A stretch of 64,000 bases of DNA from Streptomyces sp. NBC_00663 (GTDB lineage Bacteria; Actinomycetota; Actinomycetes; Streptomycetales; Streptomycetaceae), in NCBI RefSeq assembly GCF_036226885.1, contig NZ_CP109027.1:4402001-4466000 (forward strand), given 5' to 3'. Below the pieces are notes generated by a model. It was not told the origin of the DNA and did not search any database. It was given only the letters and a program-made list of their open reading frames with translations. Position numbers and translations under genes: made by a program. Positions 43,056-53,620 of this stretch are shown here, in pieces. The number at the start of each line of letters is the position of its first letter. Position 1 is the first letter of the stretch.

Positions 43056-45131
43056 TCAGCCCGTCACTTCTGGTGGCGAGCTCAGACGGGCGTAGTGCGC
43101 ACGGAGCTCTTCGAGATGCGGGGTCTCGCCCAGCAGCCGTTCCCAGTCGCCGATGAGCTGGACGAGCAGCTCGCGGACGCGATCGGAGGCGCCGACCGTA
43201 CTCCACAGGAACATGGCGAACGCCTGACGGGTGTTGAGGGTGGCCCGGCTCGTCTCACCGTAGATGCGCTCCCTGCGCGCGATGCACTGCTCGAAGAGAG
43301 CCGTGGCCGCCTCAATGTCCCCCACGGCCTCGCGGACCCATATGAGCTCCCAGTGGACCGCGTCGTAGAACCTGTTTTCCTCCCCCTGGGTCGCCTCGAT
43401 CCTGGCCAGCCACCGCTCGATCGCGTCGGTGGCTTCGGCTGCGTGGGCGCTGCTGTCCTCCTCGACGCTGTATCTCAGCGCCTTGGCCCACACCCTCCAC
43501 ACGTCGAGAGCGACCTCGTGTTCGCTCCCCAGGACCCGTTCGGCTCGCGTCGCGTTCTTCTTCGCCAGCTTCAGAGCTTCCTTCAACTGCCCTGCCCTAA
43601 GCAGGACTTCGGCCAGTTCCGCCCGTGTCTCGAACGTCCCCGGGTCCTTCGCGCCGAACACCCGCACGCGGTCGGCCAGATCCCGCTCCGTCAGCTCGAT
43701 CGCGCGGGCGTAGTCACCGGCGTACCGATACTCCTCGGCACGATTCCGGCGCAAGGTGAAGGTGATCTCCGCACGGGGGCCGAACGCACGCTCCGCCGCC
43801 GCCACCGCCCGCTCGTGCAGTTCCATCGCGCGGCTGCGCCCGTACTCCTGGGAGGACTTGAGTCCGCCCATGTTGAACAGCCAGGCCTCGTACTCGCCGT
43901 CGGTCTCCGGGTCAGAGTGGCCGGCGAGCGCCTCCACATGCGTGAGCCACCGCACGTCCGCGTCGACGCCGCGGAACGTGTTGCTGTTGCCGCGCAGTAC
44001 GCGGGCGGCCTCATGCCCCGCGCCGCCCTCCGCCCGAGCCACCGCCTGCACCAGCCGGTGCACCGAGATCGTGTCGTCGTCGTGCACCTTGACCAGACTG
44101 TGCGCGGCCAGCCGCCGCACGGCCTCCGTGACCTCCACCGGAGTCCCCATCGCCTCCAGATAGGCCCGCGGGATCCCCTCCGGCGCCCACCACCCCACAA
44201 CCCCCAGAATCCGCCCCGCCAACGGCGTATCGGCCAGCCGGTCCAACGACACCCGCCACACCCGCGCCACCGTACGGGCCCGATCAGTCCCCTCGGCCGA
44301 CTGGGCGAACACCTCCTCGGGATAGGCGGCCAGCAGTTCCAGATACCGCCCCGCCGAGATCCCCGCCTCCGCGCAGTACGCCGCCGCCTGCTCGACGGCG
44401 AGCGGCAGATATCCCAACTCCCGGCACAGGGCGTCGACTTCCTCCCCCGGCCCGTCGATCCGCTCGAACAGCTCGGCCGCCTCCGCCGGGGCCAGCACGT
44501 CGAGCGACAACGGCCGAGCCAGCCGGTGCCATCCACTGGCCCGCCGTGTCGTGATCAGGAACCGTCCGCCCGTGGCCCGCCCCAACAGCGGCCGCACATC
44601 CGCCGGATCGGACACGTTGTCCAGCACCAGCAGCCACCCCTCGCGCCCCGCCAGCCACTGCACGGCCCGCTCGCGCAGCGCCTCCCGGGACAGTACGTCC
44701 CGCAGCGCGGGCTGCAACGCGACCGCCAACTCGGCCAGCCCGGAGTCGAGATCGGCCACCGTCTCCGCGGTGATCCACCAGACCGGGTTGTACGACCCCA
44801 CCCGCCCCGCCGCCCACCGCGCCGCAAGCGTCGACTTGCCGATGCCGCCGAGCCCATGGACGGCCTGCACGACAACCCCGTTGGTGTCCCTGAACGCCTC
44901 GTCGAGCAGCCCGAGTTCACGCTCCCGGCCGACGAACAGCGAGGTCCGGTCCGGCAGGTTGACCAGTCCCTCGGGCGCACGCTCCGGCAGCGCGAACGCC
45001 TCCGTCGGCAGATTCACCGACGTCTCGGCGTACATCGCGACCGAGCCGTCCCCGGTGAGCGCCTGCCGTATCCCCTGCGCGGACGCGATCGACCGCTGCC
45101 CCGCCGCCTCGGCCCTCGACTCCCCCGTCAT
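43056..45131 (-). CDS. NB-ARC (STAND) NTPase with TPR-like C-terminus, paralog 1
   Basis: This 691-residue protein starts at ATG 45131. The N-terminal 60 residues are poorly conserved. The NTPase core has the P-loop VHGLGGIGKSTLAARWA, the Walker B WLLVLDNVSD, the GRFLITTR sensor, and the winged-helix region DRLADTPLAGRILGVVGWW. Residues about 410-690 are helical repeats of TPR type (GRSRAMELHERAVAAAERAFG, GDYARAIELTERDLADRVRVFG). Such STAND proteins oligomerise on sensing a ligand. It is similar to the gene at 45935 and lies on the same strand. Confidence 0.9.
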   Translation of the reverse strand: MTGESRAEAAGQRSIASAQGIRQALTGDGSVAMYAETSVNLPTEAFALPERAPEGLVNLPDRTSLFVGRERELGLLDEAFRDTNGVVVQAVHGLGGIGKSTLAARWAAGRVGSYNPVWWITAETVADLDSGLAELAVALQPALRDVLSREALRERAVQWLAGREGWLLVLDNVSDPADVRPLLGRATGGRFLITTRRASGWHRLARPLSLDVLAPAEAAELFERIDGPGEEVDALCRELGYLPLAVEQAAAYCAEAGISAGRYLELLAAYPEEVFAQSAEGTDRARTVARVWRVSLDRLADTPLAGRILGVVGWWAPEGIPRAYLEAMGTPVEVTEAVRRLAAHSLVKVHDDDTISVHRLVQAVARAEGGAGHEAARVLRGNSNTFRGVDADVRWLTHVEALAGHSDPETDGEYEAWLFNMGGLKSSQEYGRSRAMELHERAVAAAERAFGPRAEITFTLRRNRAEEYRYAGDYARAIELTERDLADRVRVFGAKDPGTFETRAELAEVLLRAGQLKEALKLAKKNATRAERVLGSEHEVALDVWRVWAKALRYSVEEDSSAHAAEATDAIERWLARIEATQGEENRFYDAVHWELIWVREAVGDIEAATALFEQCIARRERIYGETSRATLNTRQAFAMFLWSTVGASDRVRELLVQLIGDWERLLGETPHLEELRAHYARLSSPPEVTG

Positions 45132-45194
45132 ACGGTCATCATGGCGCCCGCGAACACGCAGACGCACCACGTTCCGGGCGAAGGAGACCGAACC

Positions 45195-45926
45195 ATGACA
45201 GGCGGATGGCAGGGCGACGTACTACTGGGAGGCATCGTCCTGCTCGGCTCCTCCGTCCAGTGGCTCACCGGCATGGGCTTCGCCCTGGTCGCCGTACCCG
45301 CCCTGATCCTGCTGCTCGGACCGGCGCAGGGGGTGGTGCTGGCCAACTGTGCCTCGGGGGTGATCTGTGTCGTGGGGCTGCTGGACGGGTGGCGGCGGGT
45401 GCGGCTCGCGGCGATGGTGCCGTTGTGCGTGGCGGCGGCGTGCACGGTGCCCGCGGGCGCCTGGATGACCCGCCACCTCCCGGAACCCGTCCTGTTGTTG
45501 GTCATGGGCGCACTGGTGACCGCCGCCGTCGTCCTCGTCATGCGCGGCGCCCGCCTCCCCGCCCTGCGCGGCACGAAGGGGGCCGTGGCCGCCGGGGCGG
45601 TCGGCGGGTTCATGAACTCCGCGGCCGGGGTGGGGGGCCCGCCGATATCCCTGTACGCCCTCAACGCGGGCTGGTCGGTACGGGAGTTCGTGCCGAACGC
45701 CATGTTCTACGGCGTCATCGTCAACGCCTTCTCCGTGGCGGCGAACGGGGTGCCCGAGCTGAGCGCGCCGAGGTGGCTCACGGTGGTCGTGGCCATGGCG
45801 GCGGGCGGCGTCATCGGCAGGACACTCGCTTCCCGCATCCCGGAACAGCGGGCCCGGCTGCTGGTCCTGCTGCTCGCGCTGACGGGCGGGCTCACGGCAC
45901 TGGGCAAGGGCCTGTGGGGGCTGTGA
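45195..45926 (+). CDS. TSUP (TauE/SafE) family transporter
   Basis: This 243-residue membrane protein starts at ATG 45195, preceded by AAGGAG. It has about eight helices in two halves, with GMGFALVAVPALILLLGPAQGVVLAN and AVGGFMNSAAGVGGPPISLYALNAG, the repeated signature of the family. These move sulfonates, sulfite or other anions. It sits on the opposite strand between two STAND NTPase genes, a chance or meaningful arrangement. Confidence 0.9.
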   Translation: MTGGWQGDVLLGGIVLLGSSVQWLTGMGFALVAVPALILLLGPAQGVVLANCASGVICVVGLLDGWRRVRLAAMVPLCVAAACTVPAGAWMTRHLPEPVLLLVMGALVTAAVVLVMRGARLPALRGTKGAVAAGAVGGFMNSAAGVGGPPISLYALNAGWSVREFVPNAMFYGVIVNAFSVAANGVPELSAPRWLTVVVAMAAGGVIGRTLASRIPEQRARLLVLLLALTGGLTALGKGLWGL

Positions 45927-45934
45927 GGCGAGCG

Positions 45935-48076
45935 TCAGTCGAGGACGGCCAGCACTGCGGACCGGAACTCCCGGGCGGTCGGTGTGTCGCCCAGGGCACG
46001 CTCACAGTCCGCCAGCAGGGCCGAGACCAGCGTCCGTGCCCTGTCCTTGTCCCCTGCCTTCATCAAGGCCAGGGCGAGTTGGCGGCGGGCCAGCAGCGCT
46101 CCGAAGCTGTCGGCGCCCCAGTGCTCGCGTGAGAAGTCCACCAGCTCCTCGGCCGCCGTGACGGCCCGTTCCACGTCACCTGTCGCGAGCCTCACGGCCA
46201 CGAGCTCCCACATGAAATCCGCCGTCGTCATCACGTGCTCGGCCTGGAGCTTGTCGCGGGCGAGGGCCAGATACCTCTCGATGGCTTCGACGGCGCCCGC
46301 GCCATGGCTCTCCGGGGCGGCCTCGGCCAGCATCCGGTACCGCTTCAGGAGCGGCCTCATGGCGTTCAGCAGGACCGGATGTTCCGGTCCCAGTACCCGC
46401 TCGACGTGCTTCAGATGGTCCGCGAGCCGGTGGAGGCCCGTCTCCAGGTCGGGACCGTCCAGCCTGATGCCGATGAGCCGACCGCGGGCGTCGATGGTCT
46501 CTGTGTGGTCGGCGCCCAGCGTCGCCTCGCACTCCGCCAGCACCTCCTCGTACAGCGCGATGGCCCTGTCCCGTCGTCCGCTCGCCTCACAGGCGGCGGC
46601 AAGAGCCCTGCGCAGGTTCAGATAGCGGGTGTCGTCAGGGCCGTACGTACGAGCCGCGAGGGCCACCGCCCGCTCGACGAGAGCCAGGCTGCGTTCGTGG
46701 GCGGTGGCGACCCCCAGCAGCGTCCCGGCCATGCCCAGCACCGTCGGGAGGATGTCGTCGTCGCAGTCCTCGCCCACGTGCGCCGCCAGCGCTTCGGCGT
46801 GCTCGGCGTACCGTCGCCCCGAGGCCACCCCGCCCCCCTCCCCGGGCGGACGGGACATCGCGTCGCCGAGCAGCGCCACGGCCATCCGCCGGGCCTCCGC
46901 GACCGTCCGCTCGCTCGCCTCCCGGGCCCGCTCGTCCGGGGTCCGCGCGACCGCCTGCACCAGCCGGTGCACGGAGACCGTGCCGCCGTGCAGCCTGATC
47001 ATGCTGTGCGCCGCCAGCCGCCGCAGCACGTCCGCAAGGGTGAGGGGGTCGGCCAGCGGGGCCAGCAGGTCGCGTGGGACACCGTCGGAGCCGTACCAGG
47101 CGATGATCCGCAGAAACACCTCCGCCAGCGGGGTGTCCGCCAGCCGGTCGATGGTCATCCGCCAGACACGGGCGACGGTCCGCTCGGCGTCGCCGCCCTC
47201 CGCGGTGGCCGCGTGCAGGCGCGCCGGGTAGGTGGCGAGCCATTCCCGGTACGCGCGCGGCGTGACGGCCGCCTCCCGGCAGTACGCGGCGGCCTGGTCG
47301 ACGGCCAGCGGCAGAAAGCCCAGTTCGGCGCAGAGCTCCTCCACGCCGACGTCGGGGCCGTCGTAGATCTGGGTGAACAGCCGGACCGCCTCGGCGGGTT
47401 CGAGGACGTCGAGGTCCATCGACTCCGCGGTGCCGCGCCAACTCGCGGCGCCGCAGCGGCTGGTGATCAGAAAGCGGCCGTTCGGGGTGCGGTCCAGCAG
47501 CCAGGTGACGTCCGCCGGATCCATGACGTTGTCCAGCACGAGCAGCCAGCCCTCACTGCCGGCCAGCCACTGCAACGTGGCCTCCCGCAGGGCCTCTTCC
47601 GGCACCGTGCCGACCAGTGCCGGATACAGCGCCCGGGCCAGCGCCGCGAGCCCGGTGTCAAGGTCGGCGCGGGTCTCGGCGGTGATCCACCACACCGGGT
47701 TGAAGTCCGCCGCCCGTCGCCCGGCCCAGTGCGCCGCCAGCGTCGACTTGCCGATGCCGCCCAGGCCGTGGACGGCGTGCACCACGACGCCGCCGGTGCG
47801 TAGGAACGCCTCGTCCAGGCGGGCCAGTTCGGGCTCCCGGCCGACGAACAGGCTTCCCGCCCGGTCCGGCAGGTTCAGCGTGCGCGGCACGCGGGCCGGC
47901 AGCGACACCGCGTCCGGCGGTACGGTCACCGCCTTCTCGACGTGCTGGTACGGCCCGATGTGCTGCGTCCCGACCGCACCCGCGCCGGTCACGGCCACCC
48001 CGATGTCACGGCCCGCAGCGACCGCTTCGTCTCCTGAGGCGGCCACCTCGGGCCGGTGCTCGAACACGCCGCTCAT
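45935..48076 (-). CDS. NB-ARC (STAND) NTPase with TPR-like C-terminus, paralog 2
   Basis: This 713-residue protein has the same order as the gene at 43056. The N-terminal segment (AVAAGRDIGVAVTGAGAVG) is a short Gly/Ala region often found in such STAND proteins. It is followed by the P-loop VHGLGGIGKSTLAAHWA, Walker B WLLVLDNVMD, GRFLITSR, RLADTPLAEVFLRIIAWY, and TPR-like repeats. The P-loop and sensor regions of the two proteins are nearly identical, so they arose by duplication. No effector domain is recognised in either. Confidence 0.9.
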   Translation of the reverse strand: MSGVFEHRPEVAASGDEAVAAGRDIGVAVTGAGAVGTQHIGPYQHVEKAVTVPPDAVSLPARVPRTLNLPDRAGSLFVGREPELARLDEAFLRTGGVVVHAVHGLGGIGKSTLAAHWAGRRAADFNPVWWITAETRADLDTGLAALARALYPALVGTVPEEALREATLQWLAGSEGWLLVLDNVMDPADVTWLLDRTPNGRFLITSRCGAASWRGTAESMDLDVLEPAEAVRLFTQIYDGPDVGVEELCAELGFLPLAVDQAAAYCREAAVTPRAYREWLATYPARLHAATAEGGDAERTVARVWRMTIDRLADTPLAEVFLRIIAWYGSDGVPRDLLAPLADPLTLADVLRRLAAHSMIRLHGGTVSVHRLVQAVARTPDERAREASERTVAEARRMAVALLGDAMSRPPGEGGGVASGRRYAEHAEALAAHVGEDCDDDILPTVLGMAGTLLGVATAHERSLALVERAVALAARTYGPDDTRYLNLRRALAAACEASGRRDRAIALYEEVLAECEATLGADHTETIDARGRLIGIRLDGPDLETGLHRLADHLKHVERVLGPEHPVLLNAMRPLLKRYRMLAEAAPESHGAGAVEAIERYLALARDKLQAEHVMTTADFMWELVAVRLATGDVERAVTAAEELVDFSREHWGADSFGALLARRQLALALMKAGDKDRARTLVSALLADCERALGDTPTAREFRSAVLAVLD

Positions 48077-48150
48077 GGGTCACATGATGACGTCCAGGGC
48101 GGGCGATCGTCAGGAAACCGACCAGAGTTGAGGTGCGGCCGGCCGGGCGG

Positions 48151-48813
48151 TCACTTCGCCGGACGCATCCCCAGCGGTCCCGCGATCTCCTCCACCATCA
48201 CCGCGCCCGCCTCGAACTCCAGCGTCTCGTCGCCCATCGCCGCCTGGTCGGTGTCGAGTCCGTCCAGTTCCTCCAGGGGCTGGTTCAGGCGGACGTGCGC
48301 CAGGACCGAGTGGAGGGCGCGCAGTGTCGCGGACGCCGTCGTGCCCCAGTTGGAGAAGTAGGAGAACTGCCACCACCACAGCGCCTCGGAGGTGCGGCCC
48401 GCGCGGTAGTGGGCCATGCCGTGGCGGAGGTCGGTGATGACGTCGGTGAGGTCGTCGGAGATCCGGGCCGGGACCGGTGACTTGCGCGGCTCGTAGGGGT
48501 CGAAGACCTCCGAGTACACGTCGATCGGGTCCAGGAGGCGGGCCAGGTTCTCGCGGAGATCGTCCACGTCGGCGTCCGGGCCTGTGTCGGGCTCGTACCG
48601 CTCGTCCGGCACGATGTCCTCGTGCGCGCCCAGGCGGCCGCCCGCCAGCAGGAGCTGGGAGACCTCCAGGAGGAGGAAGGGGACGGCCGAGTCGGGCTCG
48701 TCGCCCTTCGCCACCTCGGCCACCGCCACCAGGAAGCTCTCGATCTGGTCGGCGATCTGGACGGCGAAGTCGTCGGGGTTCTGGGCAGTCGCGTGCAGTG
48801 TGGCGTCAGACAT
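48151..48813 (-). CDS. DUF5063 domain protein
   Basis: A 220-residue acidic protein with the DUF5063 pattern: FAVQIADQIESFLVAVAEV, VPFLLLEVSQLLLAGGRLGA, SEVFDPYEP and HYRAGRTSEALWWWQFSYFSNWG. It lies next to recR in many actinobacteria and overlaps that gene by 8 bp here. The function is unknown. Confidence 0.88.
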   Translation of the reverse strand: MSDATLHATAQNPDDFAVQIADQIESFLVAVAEVAKGDEPDSAVPFLLLEVSQLLLAGGRLGAHEDIVPDERYEPDTGPDADVDDLRENLARLLDPIDVYSEVFDPYEPRKSPVPARISDDLTDVITDLRHGMAHYRAGRTSEALWWWQFSYFSNWGTTASATLRALHSVLAHVRLNQPLEELDGLDTDQAAMGDETLEFEAGAVMVEEIAGPLGMRPAK

Positions 48814-49405
48814 CTAGGAGTCGTCTCCCCTCGAAGGCGCGGCCGAGGGTCACCTCGTCCGCGTATTCCAGGTCGCCACCCACCGGGAGGCCGCTGGCCA
48901 GGCGGGTGACCTTGAGGCCCATGGGCTTGATCATGCGGGCGAGGTAGGTGGCGGTGGCCTCGCCCTCCAGGTTGGGGTCCGTGGCCAGGATCAGTTCCGT
49001 GACCGTCCCGTCGGCCAACCTGGCGAGAAGTTCTCGTATACGCAGGTCGTCCGGTCCGACGCCCTCGATCGGGCTGATCGCGCCGCCCAGGACGTGGTAC
49101 TTGCCCCGGAACTCCCGGGTGCGCTCGATCGCCACCACGTCCTTCGGCTCCTCCACCACACAGATGACGGTGGGGTCGCGGCGGGGGTCACGGCAGATGC
49201 CGCACAGCTCCTCCTGTGCCACGTTGCCGCAGGTCGCGCAGAAGCGGACCTTCGCCTTGACCTCCATCAGCGCCTGCGCGAGCCGCCGCACGTCCGTCGG
49301 TTCCGCCTGGAGGATGTGGAAGGCGATCCGCTGCGCGCTCTTGGGACCGACGCCGGGCAGCCGCCCCAGTTCGTCGATGAGGTCCTGGACCACGCCTTCG
49401 TACAA
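48806..49405 (-). CDS. recR: Recombination protein RecR
   Basis: A 199-residue protein with the family features in order: helix-hairpin-helix LGRLPGVGPKSAQRIAFHIL, the zinc-binding CATCGNVAQEELCGICRDPRRD, the Toprim motif ICVVEEPKDVVAIERT, and the C-terminal TYLARMIKPMGLKVTRLASGLPVG. It acts with RecO and RecF to load RecA at gaps. It starts with TTG at 49405. Confidence 0.97.
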   Translation of the reverse strand: MYEGVVQDLIDELGRLPGVGPKSAQRIAFHILQAEPTDVRRLAQALMEVKAKVRFCATCGNVAQEELCGICRDPRRDPTVICVVEEPKDVVAIERTREFRGKYHVLGGAISPIEGVGPDDLRIRELLARLADGTVTELILATDPNLEGEATATYLARMIKPMGLKVTRLASGLPVGGDLEYADEVTLGRAFEGRRLLDV

Positions 49406-49503
49406 CGGACTGCCGTCCTTCCTGGGGTTCCTTAACGTACGTACGGTAGTTGGCGGACCGCCTCCTTAGAAAGGCGGGCCCGTCCTGGAAAGGCGGGCCC
49501 GTC

Positions 49504-49842
49504 CTAGAAGGGCAGGCCCGGGATGCCGCCGCCCAGGCCCTGGGCCAGCGGGCCCAGCTTCTGCTGCTGGAGCGTCTGGGCGTTCTCGTTGGCCGCCTGC
49601 ACGGCCGCCACGATCAGGTCGGCGAGGGTCTCGGTGTCGTCCGGGTCCACGGCCTTCGGGTCGATCTTGAGGGCGCGCAGCTCACCGGAGCCGGTGACCG
49701 TCGCCTTGACCAGGCCGCCGCCGGCCTGGCCGTCGACCTCGGTCCGCGCCAGCTCCTCCTGCGCGTTCGCCAGATCCTGCTGCATCTTCTGGGCCTGCTG
49801 GAGCAGCTGCTGCATATTGGGCTGGCCACCACCGGGGATCAC
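49504..49842 (-). CDS. YbaB/EbfC nucleoid-associated protein
   Basis: A 112-residue protein with MQQLLQQAQKMQQDLANAQEELART, then VKATVTGSGELRALKIDPKAV and DLIVAAVQAANENA, the YbaB dimer signature. It binds DNA near recR genes. GTG at 49842 is preceded by GGGAGC. The region between this gene and recR holds a short direct repeat (49469-49505, 19-bp period). Confidence 0.95.
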   Translation of the reverse strand: MIPGGGQPNMQQLLQQAQKMQQDLANAQEELARTEVDGQAGGGLVKATVTGSGELRALKIDPKAVDPDDTETLADLIVAAVQAANENAQTLQQQKLGPLAQGLGGGIPGLPF

Positions 49843-50099
49843 GATCAGCTCCCGCTCTTAGGTCTGTGTCTTGTCCTCTGTCATGAGCCTACGTGCTCCA
49901 CGCAGCCATCGCCCCAGCACTCTTTCGAGTGAGATGACGTCGAGTCCTATACCTGATCAAGCCCCACTTCCGGGCGGAAAAGAGGTGAAAGCCATCCCTT
50001 CGCCACCCATTGGGAGGTAGGAAAGGTCCGGCACGTCGGCATCATGCGTCACACGTGCATTACGCAGCGTGATCGGTCGTGGTCATGGAGGGAGTCCGG

Positions 50100-50849
50100 G
50101 TGGGTCAGCCGGAGATGCAGCCCGAGGGTCCGCCTCAGGACGGTCGGGGCGAGGGGGCGGCCGGACTGCGGCCGGGCGATCTGACGGGACGCTCCTTCCC
50201 GCTCGGCGACTGGGGCGAGCCCGCGCTGCGGCTGGACGAGCTGTACCGGTGGGTGGAGCGCGGGGCGCTCGACACCGCCGCCTGGTACCTCATCGACCGG
50301 GTGTGGAAGCGGCGCGGGGCGCGGGCACTGCGGGCCGGGGCCGCGACGGGGGCGGTGGCCGGGGCGGCGCTGCCGCTCCTCGACCTCACCGGGGTCGTCG
50401 GCGGGGGCGCGCCCTGGGGGTATCTGGCGCTGCTGCTCGCCGGCGCGTGCATGGCCGTCGACCGGTTCTTCGGGGTGACGTCCGGGTGGATAAGGGATGT
50501 GGCCACCGCGCAGGCAGTGCAGCGGCGGCTTCAGGTGCTCCAGTTCGACTGGGCCGCGGAGAGTGTGCGGGAGGTGCTCGGTCCCACGGAGGGGACGGCC
50601 GGGGAGGCCGCCGAGCGGTGTCTGGGGGTGCTGCGGCGTTTCTCGGAGGACGTGACCGAGCTGGTGCGGGTGGAGACGGCCGACTGGATGGTGGAGTTCC
50701 GGACCGGGCCGGCGCCGCTCGGGATCCAGTCGGCGGTGGCGGCCGTACCGCGGCAGGACGGGGGCGGGGGGCAGGGGCGGTTTCCATTGCCGCCGGGGAA
50801 CGGGGCTCGGCCGAATATGCCCCGGCAGCGGCCGCCGGAACCCAGGTGA
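50100..50849 (+). CDS. SLATT-domain membrane protein
   Basis: A 249-residue protein with two close membrane helices (AATGAVAGAALPLLDL and PWGYLALLLAGACMAVDRF) followed by a helical C-terminus (TAQAVQRRLQVLQFDWAAE), as in SLATT proteins. The GTG at 50100 is favoured because GGAGGGAG lies five bases upstream; an earlier in-frame GTG at 50079 would place that signal within the gene. SLATT proteins are linked to nucleotide-signalling defence, but this copy is in a conserved chromosomal setting. Confidence 0.82.
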   Translation: MGQPEMQPEGPPQDGRGEGAAGLRPGDLTGRSFPLGDWGEPALRLDELYRWVERGALDTAAWYLIDRVWKRRGARALRAGAATGAVAGAALPLLDLTGVVGGGAPWGYLALLLAGACMAVDRFFGVTSGWIRDVATAQAVQRRLQVLQFDWAAESVREVLGPTEGTAGEAAERCLGVLRRFSEDVTELVRVETADWMVEFRTGPAPLGIQSAVAAVPRQDGGGGQGRFPLPPGNGARPNMPRQRPPEPR

Positions 50850-50892
50850 CGGGGTTGTCGGTGATTCGGGTGCGGGTGCGTGGGGGCTGAGC

Positions 50893-50912
50893 GCGCAGTT
50901 CCCCGCGCCCCT
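50893..50912 (+). repeat. Common Streptomyces intergenic repeat core
   Basis: The core gcgcagttccccgcgcccct, followed by ggga, is a motif I know to recur many times in intergenic regions of Streptomyces genomes. Only one copy is visible here. Its function is unknown. Confidence 0.5.
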
Positions 50913-50947
50913 GGGACGTTTCAGCGAACGGCGCTCACAATGGCCCC

Positions 50948-51454
50948 GTGGAGGATCCTGGGGCGGGACTCGGCGGCTTTCGGCGGTACACCTGGTGGGC
51001 CGTGCCCGGGACTGTGGTGGGTGTGCTCGTCGTGGCCTATGGGAGCTGGGCGCTCGACGGTGATGTGCCCCTGTCGGCTCGGGTTTCGGTCGTGCCCGCC
51101 CTCTTCGTGGCGGCGACCGCCGCCGGTGTGCTGCTCAGTCGGTGGCTCGCTGCTTCCTCCGACGACCGGGCGTCCGCCGGGTGGCTGGTGGCCGCGGGCC
51201 TCTGCGCACCGATGCCGCTCCGGTGGGTCAACTCCCCCACACCGACGACCACTTGCTCGGTATGGCCGTACGCGAGGCCACCACCAACGTCCTGCGGCAC
51301 AGCCGGGCCCGGCACGCCGAGGTCGAGTGCCGTGTCGCCGACGGACACGTACTGCTCCGGGTCGGCAACGACGGTGCCGGGACTGCGCCGTCGGCATCCG
51401 GCGACGGAACGGGACTCGCGGGTCTCGGCGAGAGACTGCGGCGCGGACTTCGGG

Positions 51455-51460
<6 letters not shown>
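50948..51460 (+). pseudogene. Remnant of a DesK-like sensor histidine kinase
   Basis: The first 80 codons (frame of 50948) give two membrane helices (VPGTVVGVLVVAYGSW and VVPALFVAATAAGVLLSRWL). From about 51190 the matching sequence continues in another frame as HLLGMAVREATTNVLRHSRARH (N-box), LLRVGNDGAG (G1) and GTGLAGLGERLR (G2). The dimerisation and phosphoacceptor region is missing and the end is cut off, overlapping the kinase gene on the other strand. So it is a fused, frameshifted remnant. Confidence 0.8.
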
Positions 51461-53404
<1,944 letters not shown>

Positions 53405-53620
53405 CGCAGGCCCTCCCCCGACGTCCCCCGTTGTGCGCCTGTGCAACAGCCCCACGATAGTGCGGGGGCGGGGGGAGGCGAGCGGACCGGGTTCGACGGT
53501 TCCGTAACGCCGGGCCCGCGCCGAACAGGCCCCAAGCCCGACAACCTGTCGCGGAAACCCCCTGTCCACAGACAGGACGCCGATACCGCTTCCGCATCGC
53601 GGACATTTACGCTCGATCGC

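Noticed and set aside
43095..45194. Long plus-strand frame antisense to the first STAND NTPase
   Set aside because: Arg/Pro/Gln-rich shadow; only the part from 45195 is a real gene (TSUP transporter).
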